Position numbers and translations under genes: made by a program. Below the pieces are notes generated by a model that worked only from the letters and a program-made list of their open reading frames with translations, did no database searches and was not told where the DNA came from. Of a DNA stretch of 64,000 nt, positions 11,640 to 22,606 are shown piece after piece; positions within the stretch are counted from its first letter, which is position 1; every line of letters starts with the position of its first letter. The stretch lies in the NCBI GenBank assembly GCA_964058845.1, contig CAXKVR010000028.1:372001-436000 (forward strand), given 5' to 3'. This DNA is from Carex sylvatica (lineage: Eukaryota; Streptophyta; Magnoliopsida; Poales; Cyperaceae).

Positions 11640-13020
11640 AAGAACACATGGTGTGTTTGTAAAGAAGAGGAAGTGAGAGGTCAGAGAACAGATTCTCTCT
11701 AGCTGTAAGAAGTTTTCAGGAAATGGAAAGGCAGTTTTTGTATGTAGGAGATGTGCCTGCTTTACTTGATATGAAAATCATAAATATGAGTAAATTTCTT
11801 TTTACTACATATATTTGATTTAAATAAGAACCAATTCAAATCCTCTATAGTGAATTGTGTTTTTTTCTTTTTCTTTTTTTGAGATGAAGCCCTTAGGCAT
11901 ATAGTGAATTGTTGATGAAATTATCAGAATCGAACACACAATACAAGTTTTTGGTTTAATTTTACAGTGAAAAACTGTAACAGAGGTATCTAACCTTTCC
12001 ATTTCTGAGAAGATTCCTTGGCTTATAAATCTTTTTCTAACAAAAGATAAAAGTGAGCTGCCCCAGTGCAGCTTTTGTCTGATGGAAGTAATTTAATTAA
12101 CATAGTAGATGGAGAGCATAAAGCATAAAGGTGAAAAAAGGTTTTGTGAAATCACAGTGTCTGTCTCACCAGAATCTACTGCTACAATTTCCAAAGGCTA
12201 AGAAAGTCTAGTAATTTTGTATGATTGATTGAATTCTTCATTTGTTAAGATAGAACTAGCAATTCCAAATCTCTGTACTTTTACCAATGTAGTGTTTGTG
12301 GGTTTTTCATGTTTAGTTAGCTAGCTTCATTCCATCCAGAGGGCAAAACTTTTTCAGGGAATCTGAGAACACAAAAGTAGAAAATTGTATTGATCCAGCT
12401 TCTATTTTGTAATTTCCTCCAATATTTTTATTTTTATTTTAAGAAAAACAAAGGACTGAAACTTCCAACAATATGTACAGCATTACATCAACACCATTAT
12501 AGGAAAACAACAAACTATGCTTTAAACTTCCATCTCTGAGCAAGCAAAGAGAGCACATTTTTTCTCTCACCATCTAAAAGTGTTTCAAGAGAAGGAAAAA
12601 GAAAAGAATCAGAATTCAGAACCACTAATTAAAGCTCAAGTAGTAACTAGTGTACAAAGAAGCTTCTGAAATTGATTGACTATGACTTGTACAGTTGCAT
12701 CAGACTCTTTTGCCTTCATTAAATTTCACTTCATTTTTCAAAAGCACACAATATAACAACACTGCCAGACATTTATTATTAACATAAATTGCCAGTGCTT
12801 TTGTTAATGAACTTGTGGTTCGGTTTGCCTTAAAAGAGAAGTACGTGTGCTTTTTGTTAGATAAAAATGGGAGGATGGGTCTCTGTTTGTAAAGTTCCCC
12901 ATTTACAAGATGTTATTAATTTGTATAAAGCTGGCAGATTCAACACTTACATCAACAGTTTCCTTGCAAGCAAATTAGATTCAGAACACAACATAACAAG
13001 AGTGAGGTCATGGTAGATTG
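11640..13020. other. Intergenic DNA between convergent genes
   Basis: No coding region recognised between the BPS1-like 3' flank and the MITE at 13021. Sequence is A/T-rich with no recognisable domain in any frame. Confidence 0.55.
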
Positions 13021-13378
13021 GTAGTATGCAAATTACAGTGGCATGCACTCTGGATTTCTCCGTTTTCAAAGTTCAAACGTTAATCTGAACCATCCAACAA
13101 AAATATGCTTGCAAACCAGATTTCACATTTTTTAAAATATTTTTACTATTTTTTAAAACTAATAGAAAATCACTTGATTTGAAAATTTTGAACCATCCAA
13201 AAGCAATATTCTACCTATCTAAAAAAAAATACTTAAAGATTTTTGAAAAATATAAAATTTGATATTTGAGGACATTTTCATATGAAGATCAAGTTTAATT
13301 GTTCGGATCGACTATTTGAACTTTGAAAATAGAGATATGGATCCATAGCACATGTTGATTCGTAATATGCATATTATC
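13021..13378. mobile_element. Fold-back MITE
   Basis: The left end GTAGTATGCAAATTAC is the imperfect inverse of the right end GTAATATGCATATTAT. Inside, CCGTTTTCAAAGTTCAAA on the left is mirrored by TTTGAACTTTGAAAAT on the right, so the whole 358 bp folds back. No coding capacity. Related copies lie near 1137, 5990 and 8599. Confidence 0.6.
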
Positions 13379-13811
13379 AGAGCCTCACTTGCATAACAAT
13401 TACTTGCAACAATGATGGGAATGTAAATTTATCACACAATATTACACCGAGTCAGTCAATGTTCGCCACACATTTCACACCAAACCAATCTCAAAATCCG
13501 TCACAAAAAACTTATCACAGATGAACAATTTATATTTCCAATATCAAATCAAACATTGTAGCAAAGACCAAATAAAACTTACAAAACCAGCACAGTCACA
13601 TTGAACAGTACAGTGATGTACTGCAGTATGGTATATTAAAAAAAAAAAAAATCAAAATATAATCCGCCTAACATCTGTACAACAGTTATGAAGTGTTTGG
13701 GGAAACTACACCTGACATGCCTACTATCAGGTAGGTATATTTTATGTGTAATTTATAAGGCCGCGTCTTTCCTGCAAGGTAAGGAAGCAGGAGTATTTCG
13801 GCCAAAACTAA

Positions 13812-16800
13812 TCACTCATAAAACAAACCTGGCATGGCAAATTGTGAAGCAAATGTGCACACACAATTCGCCAGCACAGCAACATCTCTGTTTTGTTCAA
13901 GGCCCCTAAGAAAGTCTTTTTGTAATTTACCATAATCCCTTTGCACGTTACTAGATATTTGGACAGCCCTCAAGAGGAACCCGGCTATTGTTTCAAAATC
14001 TCCCTCTAAGCAACCTCTTGTTGTCATAGCCGGAGTACCTAGCAAAATAAAATGCAATAAATAATAAATAGATTGATGATAAGAATAATTCGACAGGTAG
14101 TTCAACAAATTAATCTTTAGCATATATAATTCTGAAAGCACATACCTATTCTAACTCCGGCAGGACAGATAGCCCCATTGTCGCCAAAAATCGGGGTTTT
14201 ATTAACTGATATGTGGCACGCCTCACAAACCCTTTCAAAGTTCTTCCCTGATAAAATATTGCACCAAAAATCATCACAATCAGATTATTTATAATCTGAT
14301 AGAATAGATAACAAAACAAGTATTACAAAAGGAAGTACCAGTCAAGCCAAAAGTTCTCAGGTCCCAGAGCACCAGGTGATTGTCGGTCCCACCAGTCACC
14401 AACTTACAATTCCTTCTAATCAAAGCATTGGCCAGTGCTTGTGCATTTTTCTTCACTTGTTGGATGTAAGCTTTGTATTCTGGTGTGGCCACCTGCTTCA
14501 GTGCTATGGCGAGCGCAGCTATGTGGTTGTTGTGGGGCCCGCCCTGCAGGGAAGGGAACACTGCAAAGTTGATTCTCTCCTCAAAATTGTACATGCTCTC
14601 AGTATGGGTGAGGGAGAGCCCATTCTTTTTTCCTGGTCTTTTGGGGCCTCTTCGGAAAAAGATTATACCGCCTCTTGGACCTCGAAGGCTTTTGTGGGTT
14701 GTCGAAGTGACTATGTCACAGTAATCAAATGGGCTAAGGCATTCCTGCAAAACAAAAAAGTTAAACAGTAACCATCAATAAAGGTTTATTGCATGTACAA
14801 GTACCAGAAGCATTCCTGTGCTTGTTTGTATTTCTTAAAATTTGGAAAACTGGAGTTCTACTTTATTCAATTGCCTTTTGTAATTTTAAAAACTTACATA
14901 TCTGTCAGTTGAAATACAAAGAAATTATTGTCGAAAGGAATTTGGTCAGAGATCCCATATCATTCCAGGTCAAGTCGGGTTTTGGTATCCTATTATTCCC
15001 AGCTCATATTTAGATCCTCAGTTATTTTTCATAGTTGGAGTTTATTGACATAGTTGTAGTAATTAAGATATTTTTGTTTACTTAGGCCTGTACCAGTATA
15101 TACTATGTCTGATATAAGTACCATCATCCTTATTTTGAACCGACAGTAACTAACACTTTAAAAAGAAGAACCCAACAGTATCAGATAATCAGTGCTTGAC
15201 TACCTTAGCTGCCACAATGCCACTAATGTGGGCCATGTCGCACATTAAAACAGCACCGCATTTATCAGCAAGCTGCCTGAACCGTGCATAATCCCATTCC
15301 CTCGGGTACGAACTGCCTCCACAAATTAGAATTTTGGGGCGGTAGTCCAGCACCTTCTCTTCAAGTTTGTCGTAGTCAATGTATCCTGTTTGCGGATTCA
15401 CTTTATATGGAAAACTTTCAAAAAAGATCGATGCACCCGAGATTCTCTTCCCACTTGGTGTTAGGTAACTGGAATTGATTAAAATTACATTAGCAGGTTG
15501 TATAAGTGCAAACTAGTTTATAAAACAATCATGTCTGTCAATGTATGTACGTGCCAATGTCTGTGTGTATTGATTAAAAAGGTTGCGGTCTCAAGATCAT
15601 GGTAACAGAATGTACCTCTCATAAACAGAACTACAAATTTTTAGTAACTATAAGGTTTCCATTTGCACGTACTTATTTGCTTTGTTTAAGCAGAGGTTCA
15701 TGCTGGAAAATGAATCAGTGTGCTAAAAAAATAGTCATCTTATCTACACCGGTAGAGCAATATAAAGGCCGACATATGTAAGCAAAGATGTTACACATAC
15801 CCGTGACTGACATGGCCACCGGATGGCGAATCAAGACCCATAATGCGATCCTTGGGAAGCAACAACCCAGTATAAACCGCAAGATTTGCCGAAGTACAAG
15901 AATACGGTTGCACATTCACACCCCACTCATCAGGATCAAGCCCAAAGGCCTTCAGTGCCCTCTCCTGACACCACCTCTCCAGTTGGTCGATGTACTGGTT
16001 GCCTCCATAATACCTGGCACCAGGCAATCCTTCAGAGTACTTGTTGGTAAGGTGAGAGCCGAGCACTTCGAGAACCGCACGGCAAACGTAATTCTCTGAT
16101 GCGATCAGCTCGATGCCGCATATCTGACGCTGTTTCTCTTTATCCATTATAGAAGATATCTGGAAAAATTTAGAAAAAATATGAAATCAAGTGCTGGCTT
16201 AGAAATCTAGAAAAAATAATCCATTCAGAGTGTTTATACACCCCCGGTTTTGAGCCTGACTGTATCTAGTACCTAGACAATATCTAATTCCTCAAACAAG
16301 TGCAATGTCCAAATTTAAAAAAAGGACTTGAAAATTTTCAACTCACGAAAAGAGCAGCCAACAACCTCAAAAATCCAATATGGTTCAGTATAATTGGTTT
16401 GTTAATTGCTTGGTGCTTTTGTTATTTACTGGTTTCAGTAGCTTTACTTCATAAAATTACTACCTGAATTTGGACTGGTATGTACAATGGTTGAAACAGT
16501 GTACCAATATTACACTAAGCTATGCATCTTCATACATTAAATGTTTTTCTTGATTTGAACCTTGTATTACTAAGTCTGATCCATTAGGTACTGGACTTCC
16601 ACTAGGCCAGTGTTAATTACCACAAGAGAGCTCTAAATCTCTGATCAACATTCAATGAAGTTTTCAACTGGACAAAATAGTACAGTGCCAAACAGTATAA
16701 CCCACTTGTTGGTACAGTAGCGCTGAAATCAAACGAGCTGAGACACTTAATGTGAATAATTCAACCGTGTATTATACAGCCAGACTATTAGAGAAAATTT

Positions 16801-17350
16801 ATAAAGAAATTTTTTTTGATAAAAGGCTTCTTAGCCCGTTTCATTAAAGAAACATAGTATCAATATTACATCAAAAGCAAAGATTATCTTGCAACCAAAA
16901 ATCATCAAACCCTACTAAACAAAAGCAAGATAACAGTTGCATGGTTTGCCATAGCTAGGCTAGCTAATATTTTACATTTAATTTTTAAGTCCTCCATTTG
17001 AGGATGTTAAACAGCAAAGGGGGCAGGGGCATCATCTCCATTTCCGGGGAGAAATTTATAAATTCATAATTGTGTAATTAGTAATTACCCATACTTTTTT
17101 GAAGTGTTGACAGGTTCATTAGTTAACATACCTCGGGATCAGCAACATGAAGAGGTTGGTTCCCCCATGATCGAACAGCCGCGTTGCGAGATTGGAGATC
17201 AGGCGCTTGCTGCCTCACCGGCCGAAGAGAGGAGGCCGATGAAGAACATGAAGAAGGTGAATCAGGCCTCTTTCTTTTCTTAAGAGAGATTGAGTGACCC
17301 AAAATGCTGAATCCACCCCCATTTTCCTCTTCATCCGATGAGTATTCCAT
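13812..17350 (-). CDS. SHM6/SHM7: Serine hydroxymethyltransferase, plant SHM6/SHM7 type (six exons)
   Basis: Exons on the - strand: 17350-17132, 16159-15801, 15468-15204, 14744-14339, 14247-14146, 14038-13812. All junctions are GT/AG and in frame; the product is 525 aa. It interconverts serine plus tetrahydrofolate with glycine plus methylene-tetrahydrofolate, using pyridoxal phosphate. Visible landmarks are [10 protein letters not shown] in exon 2, [14 protein letters not shown], the cofactor lysine in [14 protein letters not shown] (K299), and [20 protein letters not shown]. The C-terminus FAMPGLFYE is complete. The N-terminus is a serine-rich acidic extension with KKRKRP at residues 24-29, a possible nuclear signal; I see no organelle transit peptide. 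As I recall, Arabidopsis SHM6 and SHM7 are nearly 600 aa, so this extension is shorter. A LINE tail lies in intron 1. No stops or frameshifts. Confidence 0.94.
16803..17035 (-). mobile_element. LINE 3'-tail remnant in SHMT intron 1 (antisense to window)
   Basis: A T-tract followed by GATAAAAGGCTTCTTAGCCC and TTTCATTAAAGAAAC is, on the reverse strand, the usual end of many plant LINEs (TTTAATGAAACGGGCTAAG... CTTTTATC then A-tail). It is short, non-coding and lies wholly within intron 1. The outer border is approximate. Confidence 0.45.
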
Positions 17351-17615
17351 TGAATTCAGTGATTTGAAGGGTTATGCGTGCACAAAAAGGTACGATCTGG
17401 ACAGTAATAACTGGCAAAAATAGTAAAATCGGCGCTTGAGAAGTAGTATCAAAAAAGGTATATTTAAAATTTATTCAATTCGGAAGAAAAGAATTTAAAA
17501 ACAAAAGAGAAATCTTACAGCAAATTAAGAAGATGAAGAAGAAAAGCAGTAGCAACAACAGAAGCAACGACAGAAGCGGTGGCAACAGTCGCAGTGGAAG
17601 TATCGGAGTCTAGGG

Positions 17616-17624
17616 TTAGGGTTT
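17616..17624 (-). promoter_or_regulatory. telo-box in the SHMT 5' region
   Basis: TTAGGGTTT on the + strand reads AAACCCTAA on the gene strand, 266 bases upstream of the ATG. Telo-boxes are common near the transcription start of plant growth and translation genes. The surrounding 17520-17700 is GA-rich and is likely 5' UTR/promoter. A spliced leader is possible but cannot be shown. Confidence 0.5.
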
Positions 17625-17867
17625 GTGTGAGGGTGAGTTCCCATTAACGGCAGAAGCGAGAGAAGGAACAGAGAGAGAGGAGAGGGGTTTCGAAATGTCG
17701 TGAAGCCGAGACGAGACGACTAAAGGCGAGAGAGATCGTATAAAACTAGGTGCAGATGGGATGAATCTAGACGGATCCAAGGGAAGGAGACGTAAAACAA
17801 AGACTGATCTTCTTTTACTGTTTAGACGATAACTTATTTATCCCCTCGTTGGGGTGTGCTCCCTCGG

Positions 17868-18061
17868 CAGATTATCCTCTGCGCAGTTTTTTCGTGTGGA
17901 GCCGTACTGTTTTTTATATTTGATCTGTTTGTTTTTGATCGGACGAATCATAATAAAAAAGCTATTTTTTTGAGATCTTATCTGATCCGTCCGATCAAAA
18001 CGAACGAACCAGATTAAAAAAATTTTACAGCTCGGCACGAAAAAACTCCGCAGAGTATAGC
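17868..18061. repeat. Fold-back element upstream of SHMT
   Basis: CTCTGCGCAGTTTTTTCGTG on the left is mirrored by CACGAAAAAACTCCGCAGAG on the right. Further in, TTTTGATCGGACGAATCA is mirrored by TGATCCGTCCGATCAAAA. The element is about 190 bp, non-coding, probably a MITE. The sequence GTGCTCCCTC occurs outside both ends. Confidence 0.6.
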
Positions 18062-18600
18062 ATTCCGTGCTCCCTCCGTAGGTTCAGATATGGTCTCATC
18101 TCTTCTCCAGTTTAATGTTAAATTGGACTGTCTTTTATTCGAATACTAGTGAGTAGCTTATACTCTTAAGATAAGACTGAGGTTATGCTGTAATTTGAAT
18201 TAATATTTTTATTTTTTAAAATTTTCAAATTTTATATGGTTAATTTTAACAGTTTAATATGATTTTTATATAAAAATATATTTGTTGACCAAAGTTTTAT
18301 TATTCTTTTATGTAGGTAGAAAATCACTATATTTGAGTGATTTAAAATCTTTAGATCAAGTATGGTATAACTCTTAAAAAATATGATTCTTTTGTTTTTT
18401 CTCTATACGATTACATAACTGATTATTATCATTCAGATGTATTTAGTGTTTCTAAATGAAATGTGTTTGTATGCAAAATTTATCTCATACAGAATTTATT
18501 TTACATAATATTATTCTCTTATTTATTATATATTATGTTTCTTAAAAGAGGAACAACGACAACAAATTATATTACAATTGAAATCAAGTATTACAATAAC

Positions 18601-19012
18601 GAGTAGAACTAGGGTATTCTTAAGTTCACCAAGTATTTTTGCAAACTCAACTCTAAAATTTATCGAATTGTTTTCAAACGACGAATTTGAACTGTTAAAA
18701 CTCATCTACCTTACGAGTGATGTGTATGCATGGGAAAATTTTAAATTTTTGAATTAATTTTGTATAAAGTCAAGTGATAAAAAATATTCAAAAAATGAAT
18801 GCATTAAAATTAATTTATAAACATTCTAATTTTGACCGCTTGACATTATACTAAATTAATTTGAAAGTTTAAAATTGTCGCATGTAGACGCATCACTCAT
18901 AAGGTAGATGGGTTTTAACGATTTGAATTTGTTGTTTGAAATCAATCTGATAGATTTTAGAGTTGAGTTTACGAAGGAGTTTAGCAAACTTAGAAAAACC
19001 CTAGTTCTACTC
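18601..19012. mobile_element. Mutator-like palindromic MITE with 9-bp target duplication
   Basis: The termini are exact inverted copies: GAGTAGAACTAGGGT at 18601-18615 and its complement at 18998-19012. The arms stay complementary inward with mismatches (for example ACTCATCTACCTTACGAGTGA against TCACTCATAAGGTAGATGGGT). The element is flanked by identical 9-bp sequences TACAATAAC at 18592-18600 and 19013-19021. Nine-base duplications plus long terminal inverted repeats are the signature of Mutator-like elements. Its 412 bp has no coding capacity. Confidence 0.82.
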
Positions 19013-19021
19013 TACAATAAC

Positions 19022-22000
19022 TATCTATTTCTATAAAATTAACATATTTCAATAGATTTTTCTTCAAGTAACATCTGAAGAACAATCCTAATTTTTATAT
19101 AATTGAAAATTTAAGTTAAGATCGAATGATCATTTTCAATATATTTCTTGTCCTTCTAAATTTTTGAATCATAATTCAATTTATGAGCTCATTTTTAATG
19201 ACGAAGTTAAAATTTTGTCCCCGCCACAGTAATGAGATTTTATAACAATGAAATATAGTTAAGACTGTTCAGTCAATCTGAAATGTCTGGATTCTGAATT
19301 AATTTGGCTGCAACAAATAATTTGCTATAATTTCAATCAAAACATAAAAAATAACAAATATTTCAACATATAATTAAATTTTGGTCTGTGATTGGTGTGA
19401 ATTAAAGGACGATTTATGTATCTATCATATTTATTGATTTTCTTGTAGTGTTTTCAAACTCCTTACTGTAATATTTTTGTAAATGCGAATCTTACGTAAA
19501 TAAATCTACCTAATATATTTTAAAATTATGTGACATATTTGCAAAATTGTTTTTTGTAAATTTCAGACAACTTAAAATAAACTCTGATAATTTTTAATAA
19601 ATAACTTGAAATTTTATATATATTTTTAAACAGGTGGTCACTTACCGGGTCCAATTCTCTAAAGTTCTATCCGAAATGGAGATGATCAGCGGCTTCCCAC
19701 AATTTAGCACCGGTCAAAAAGTCTGAAAAATTATTTTACTTTGACTTGCTGTTTTCCTCTGAATAGGCACGAATTTCGTTCAACTCAAGAAAAAAATTTA
19801 TCCTTTTTTTTAAACGCGGCGAATATTGCGTAATATACTGTCTGAATTGGCATGAAAATTGCGAAGCAATAGAATACCCATCAAAATATGAGACTTTCTT
19901 TTTATTTTTTTATGATTAGCTGGCGAAAGCAAATAAATTATGATACTTTCCGTGTATAACGCATGGTAGACTAAGTCGTTACCAATATTTTAAAATTAAT
20001 TAATTAATATTCGAAATCTAATTGATGGATCTAAATTAATTAACTTAAGTTAAAGTAAAACATGTATATAAAATTATAATTTTTTTTAGTTCATGTTGCA
20101 CAGGGTACATAGAAAAAAACCATTTTACATGTATATCTCTTGTGCTGTACAAAATAAATTTAAATTATTGGACAAATATGATGCGTACACAACAAAATTA
20201 TCGATTTAAATTCGTCATTGTTGTTTGAATTTAAAATAGTAATGCGAAAAAATGAGGCAATTTCCAACAAACAGAAATTTTATCTTTAAATCTCAAAATA
20301 AACTCAAATCACTGTACAAATAATATGTCGGCACATCGCGGGTTGAACAAATTATCATTTGTTGTTTGAATTTAAAATAGCAACGAAAAAGAAGGGGATA
20401 ATTTCTAGCATTAAAACCTCAAGACGAGATGTACTGATTTCATTTCAGAAGTTAACAAATTATCTTTTGTCGGCTGTGGAATTTGGTTATTTTTATGCTA
20501 ATAATCCGTCATTGAATAAGTTTATTTCATTTTTCGACTAGTGTGCATTTTCAAAGATGCTCAATTCGTTTGTATATAGTTTTTACTTTTTATACAGAAT
20601 TACAAAACTTAATGGATATATGAGATAAATACTAACGACTGCAAAAAGTGTGCGAGTAGAAAATCAGGTCATTTTTTTTTTTCATTTTAACCCTTGGCGG
20701 TGGTCGGTGGACCATCTTACCGCTTCCCGCTCCTTCTATTCCAAGAATTTGTCAATGAAATAGACTCACGTTTTAACTCTGTGTGGAGAACGGTGATCAA
20801 CAGTGGCGTGGTTAGGACTTAGGATATGAGTCGGAGTGGACAAAATATTCTAATTCGGCCTGCTCTGTTTGTCTATGTTAGATTGAGCTCATGCATTGTT
20901 GATTATTATTTTTTTATAAATATTTTTTTGAGAAAAAATTCTCGTCCACACTATTTTGTTCACAGTCTATCCATAATATTATTCACTTTCGATTCAACTG
21001 TCTTTAACTACCTCCGTCTCTATTATCTTTTTCTACAATTTCATATGCAAAACTTAGTTTCCATCTCTCTGTAAAATTAAACCCTCACTGTCACTCCATC
21101 TAAAAATTGGCCTTCTTCCCTTTTCTCCTAGAAACATCTCCGATCATTTATCGACCCGAATTTGGCATCTCCGATCTCTCCTTCCCATTATTTTCTAACA
21201 ATAATCTTTCTCACGTTAGCTTGCTCCGCAAATATTATTGCTCTTTCTAGAGTTCTTTCACCTCCGCCAATTGCATATTCGTTTGACGAACATATGAACG
21301 AATTTGTCAAATTAAATTTGTCAGAGCATCATCGAGTTCGTGCGTTCAAAAAAAAAGTATTTGCTGATTGCAAAATTCGAATTTGCCAAATTAATTTTGT
21401 CGGAGCATCGAGACAATATTTCATCTAAGGGAGATATCATTATTTCGTCGGTAAATCAATAGATTATTTCGCCAAATTAATTTTGAGTTCATGTAATTAA
21501 ATTCGAGTTGCCAAATTTCGTCGGTAAATCAATAGAATTTTTTTTAGCAATTGCATATAGCAAGCTAAGGGAGCCGATCTATCATTATTTGGACTTTGAT
21601 TTGAATTTCGATTGTGTTATTTATTGTTCAATAATAGATCTCGCATTATCTCAATGTTTGATTTGAGTTCAAAATTACATAAATCGTTCCATAATGTCGT
21701 CGATTTAAATTTTCTGATTTAAAAACTTACATGATTCGATATTTTGTTTTATAATATTCGATTTAACTTTCGAAAGAAGAACACGATGAATCATCTCTGA
21801 TCTTCATCATTTGCAATTTGAATTGAAGAGCAGTGGTGGAATTTAAATTTTCAGTATTTTTCTAATAGATTTACATGATCTATACTGTTTTTTACAGGAT
21901 ATATGAATTAGGTTTAAAGGTTATGTAAAATATTTTACCGGATATAGTTCACAGTTTTACATGATATATGCATCATTTTACATTATTGAGCTATTATTGT

Positions 22001-22063
22001 TTTTATTTTTTATCTTTTTATTTTGAATGTTCTGGATGTTGTATATATGAAATTGATTTATAG
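19022..22063. other. AT-rich intergenic DNA with local direct repeats
   Basis: No gene recognised. A direct repeat of about 130-bp spacing lies at 20200-20400 (TTGTTTGAATTTAAAATAG occurs twice). Another set of short direct repeats lies at 21310-21540 (TTCGTCGGTAAATCAATAGA occurs twice). These look like decayed mobile-element sequence. Confidence 0.5.
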
Positions 22064-22510
22064 TTTAAATATAATAATTTTACAGTATTGATTTTTTGTA
22101 TGTTGTACGTTTTATTTTTGTAGTTTAAGTTGATAGTTTTATAGTATTGAAATTTTGTATTTTTTACATTTTGTTTTATCGTTTTCATCTGCTTATTTTA
22201 CATTATTAAAAATTTATAGTTTTTACGTTTTATTTTCACAGTTTAAGTTGACAATTTTACAGTATTGAAAATTGATATTTTTAAATTTTATTTAATTATT
22301 TTCATCTGCTAATTTTACATTGTTAAAAATTTATAGTTTTTACGTTTTATTTTTACAGTTTAACTTGATATTTTTACAGTATTGAAAATTGATATTTTAA
22401 ACATTATATTTTATTGTTTTCATCTGTGAATTTTGCATGACTGCATTTTTATAGTTTATACATTTTATTTTTATAGTTTAAGTAGTTAATTTTACAGTAT
22501 TCATTATTTT
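22064..22510. repeat. Tandem repeat, about 117-bp period, nearly four copies
   Basis: The sequence TTTTCATCTG recurs at about 22182, 22299 and 22417, with TTTACAGTATTGAAAATTGATATT-like and TTTATAGTTTTTACGTTTTA-like blocks in fixed order between. Copies are diverged by substitutions. The array ends close to the Copia insertion at 22607. Confidence 0.65.
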
Positions 22511-22606
22511 GATGATTTATTTGTATGTTCATTAAATAAACAAAAAAATGGATAATTTAATTTGGCTTTTTTAGCATGTTTTTTTGTCGAAATAACTGCT
22601 AATAAC

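Noticed and set aside
14376..14771. + strand frame of 131 codons
   Set aside because: Complement of SHMT exon 4, which has clear family motifs on the - strand.
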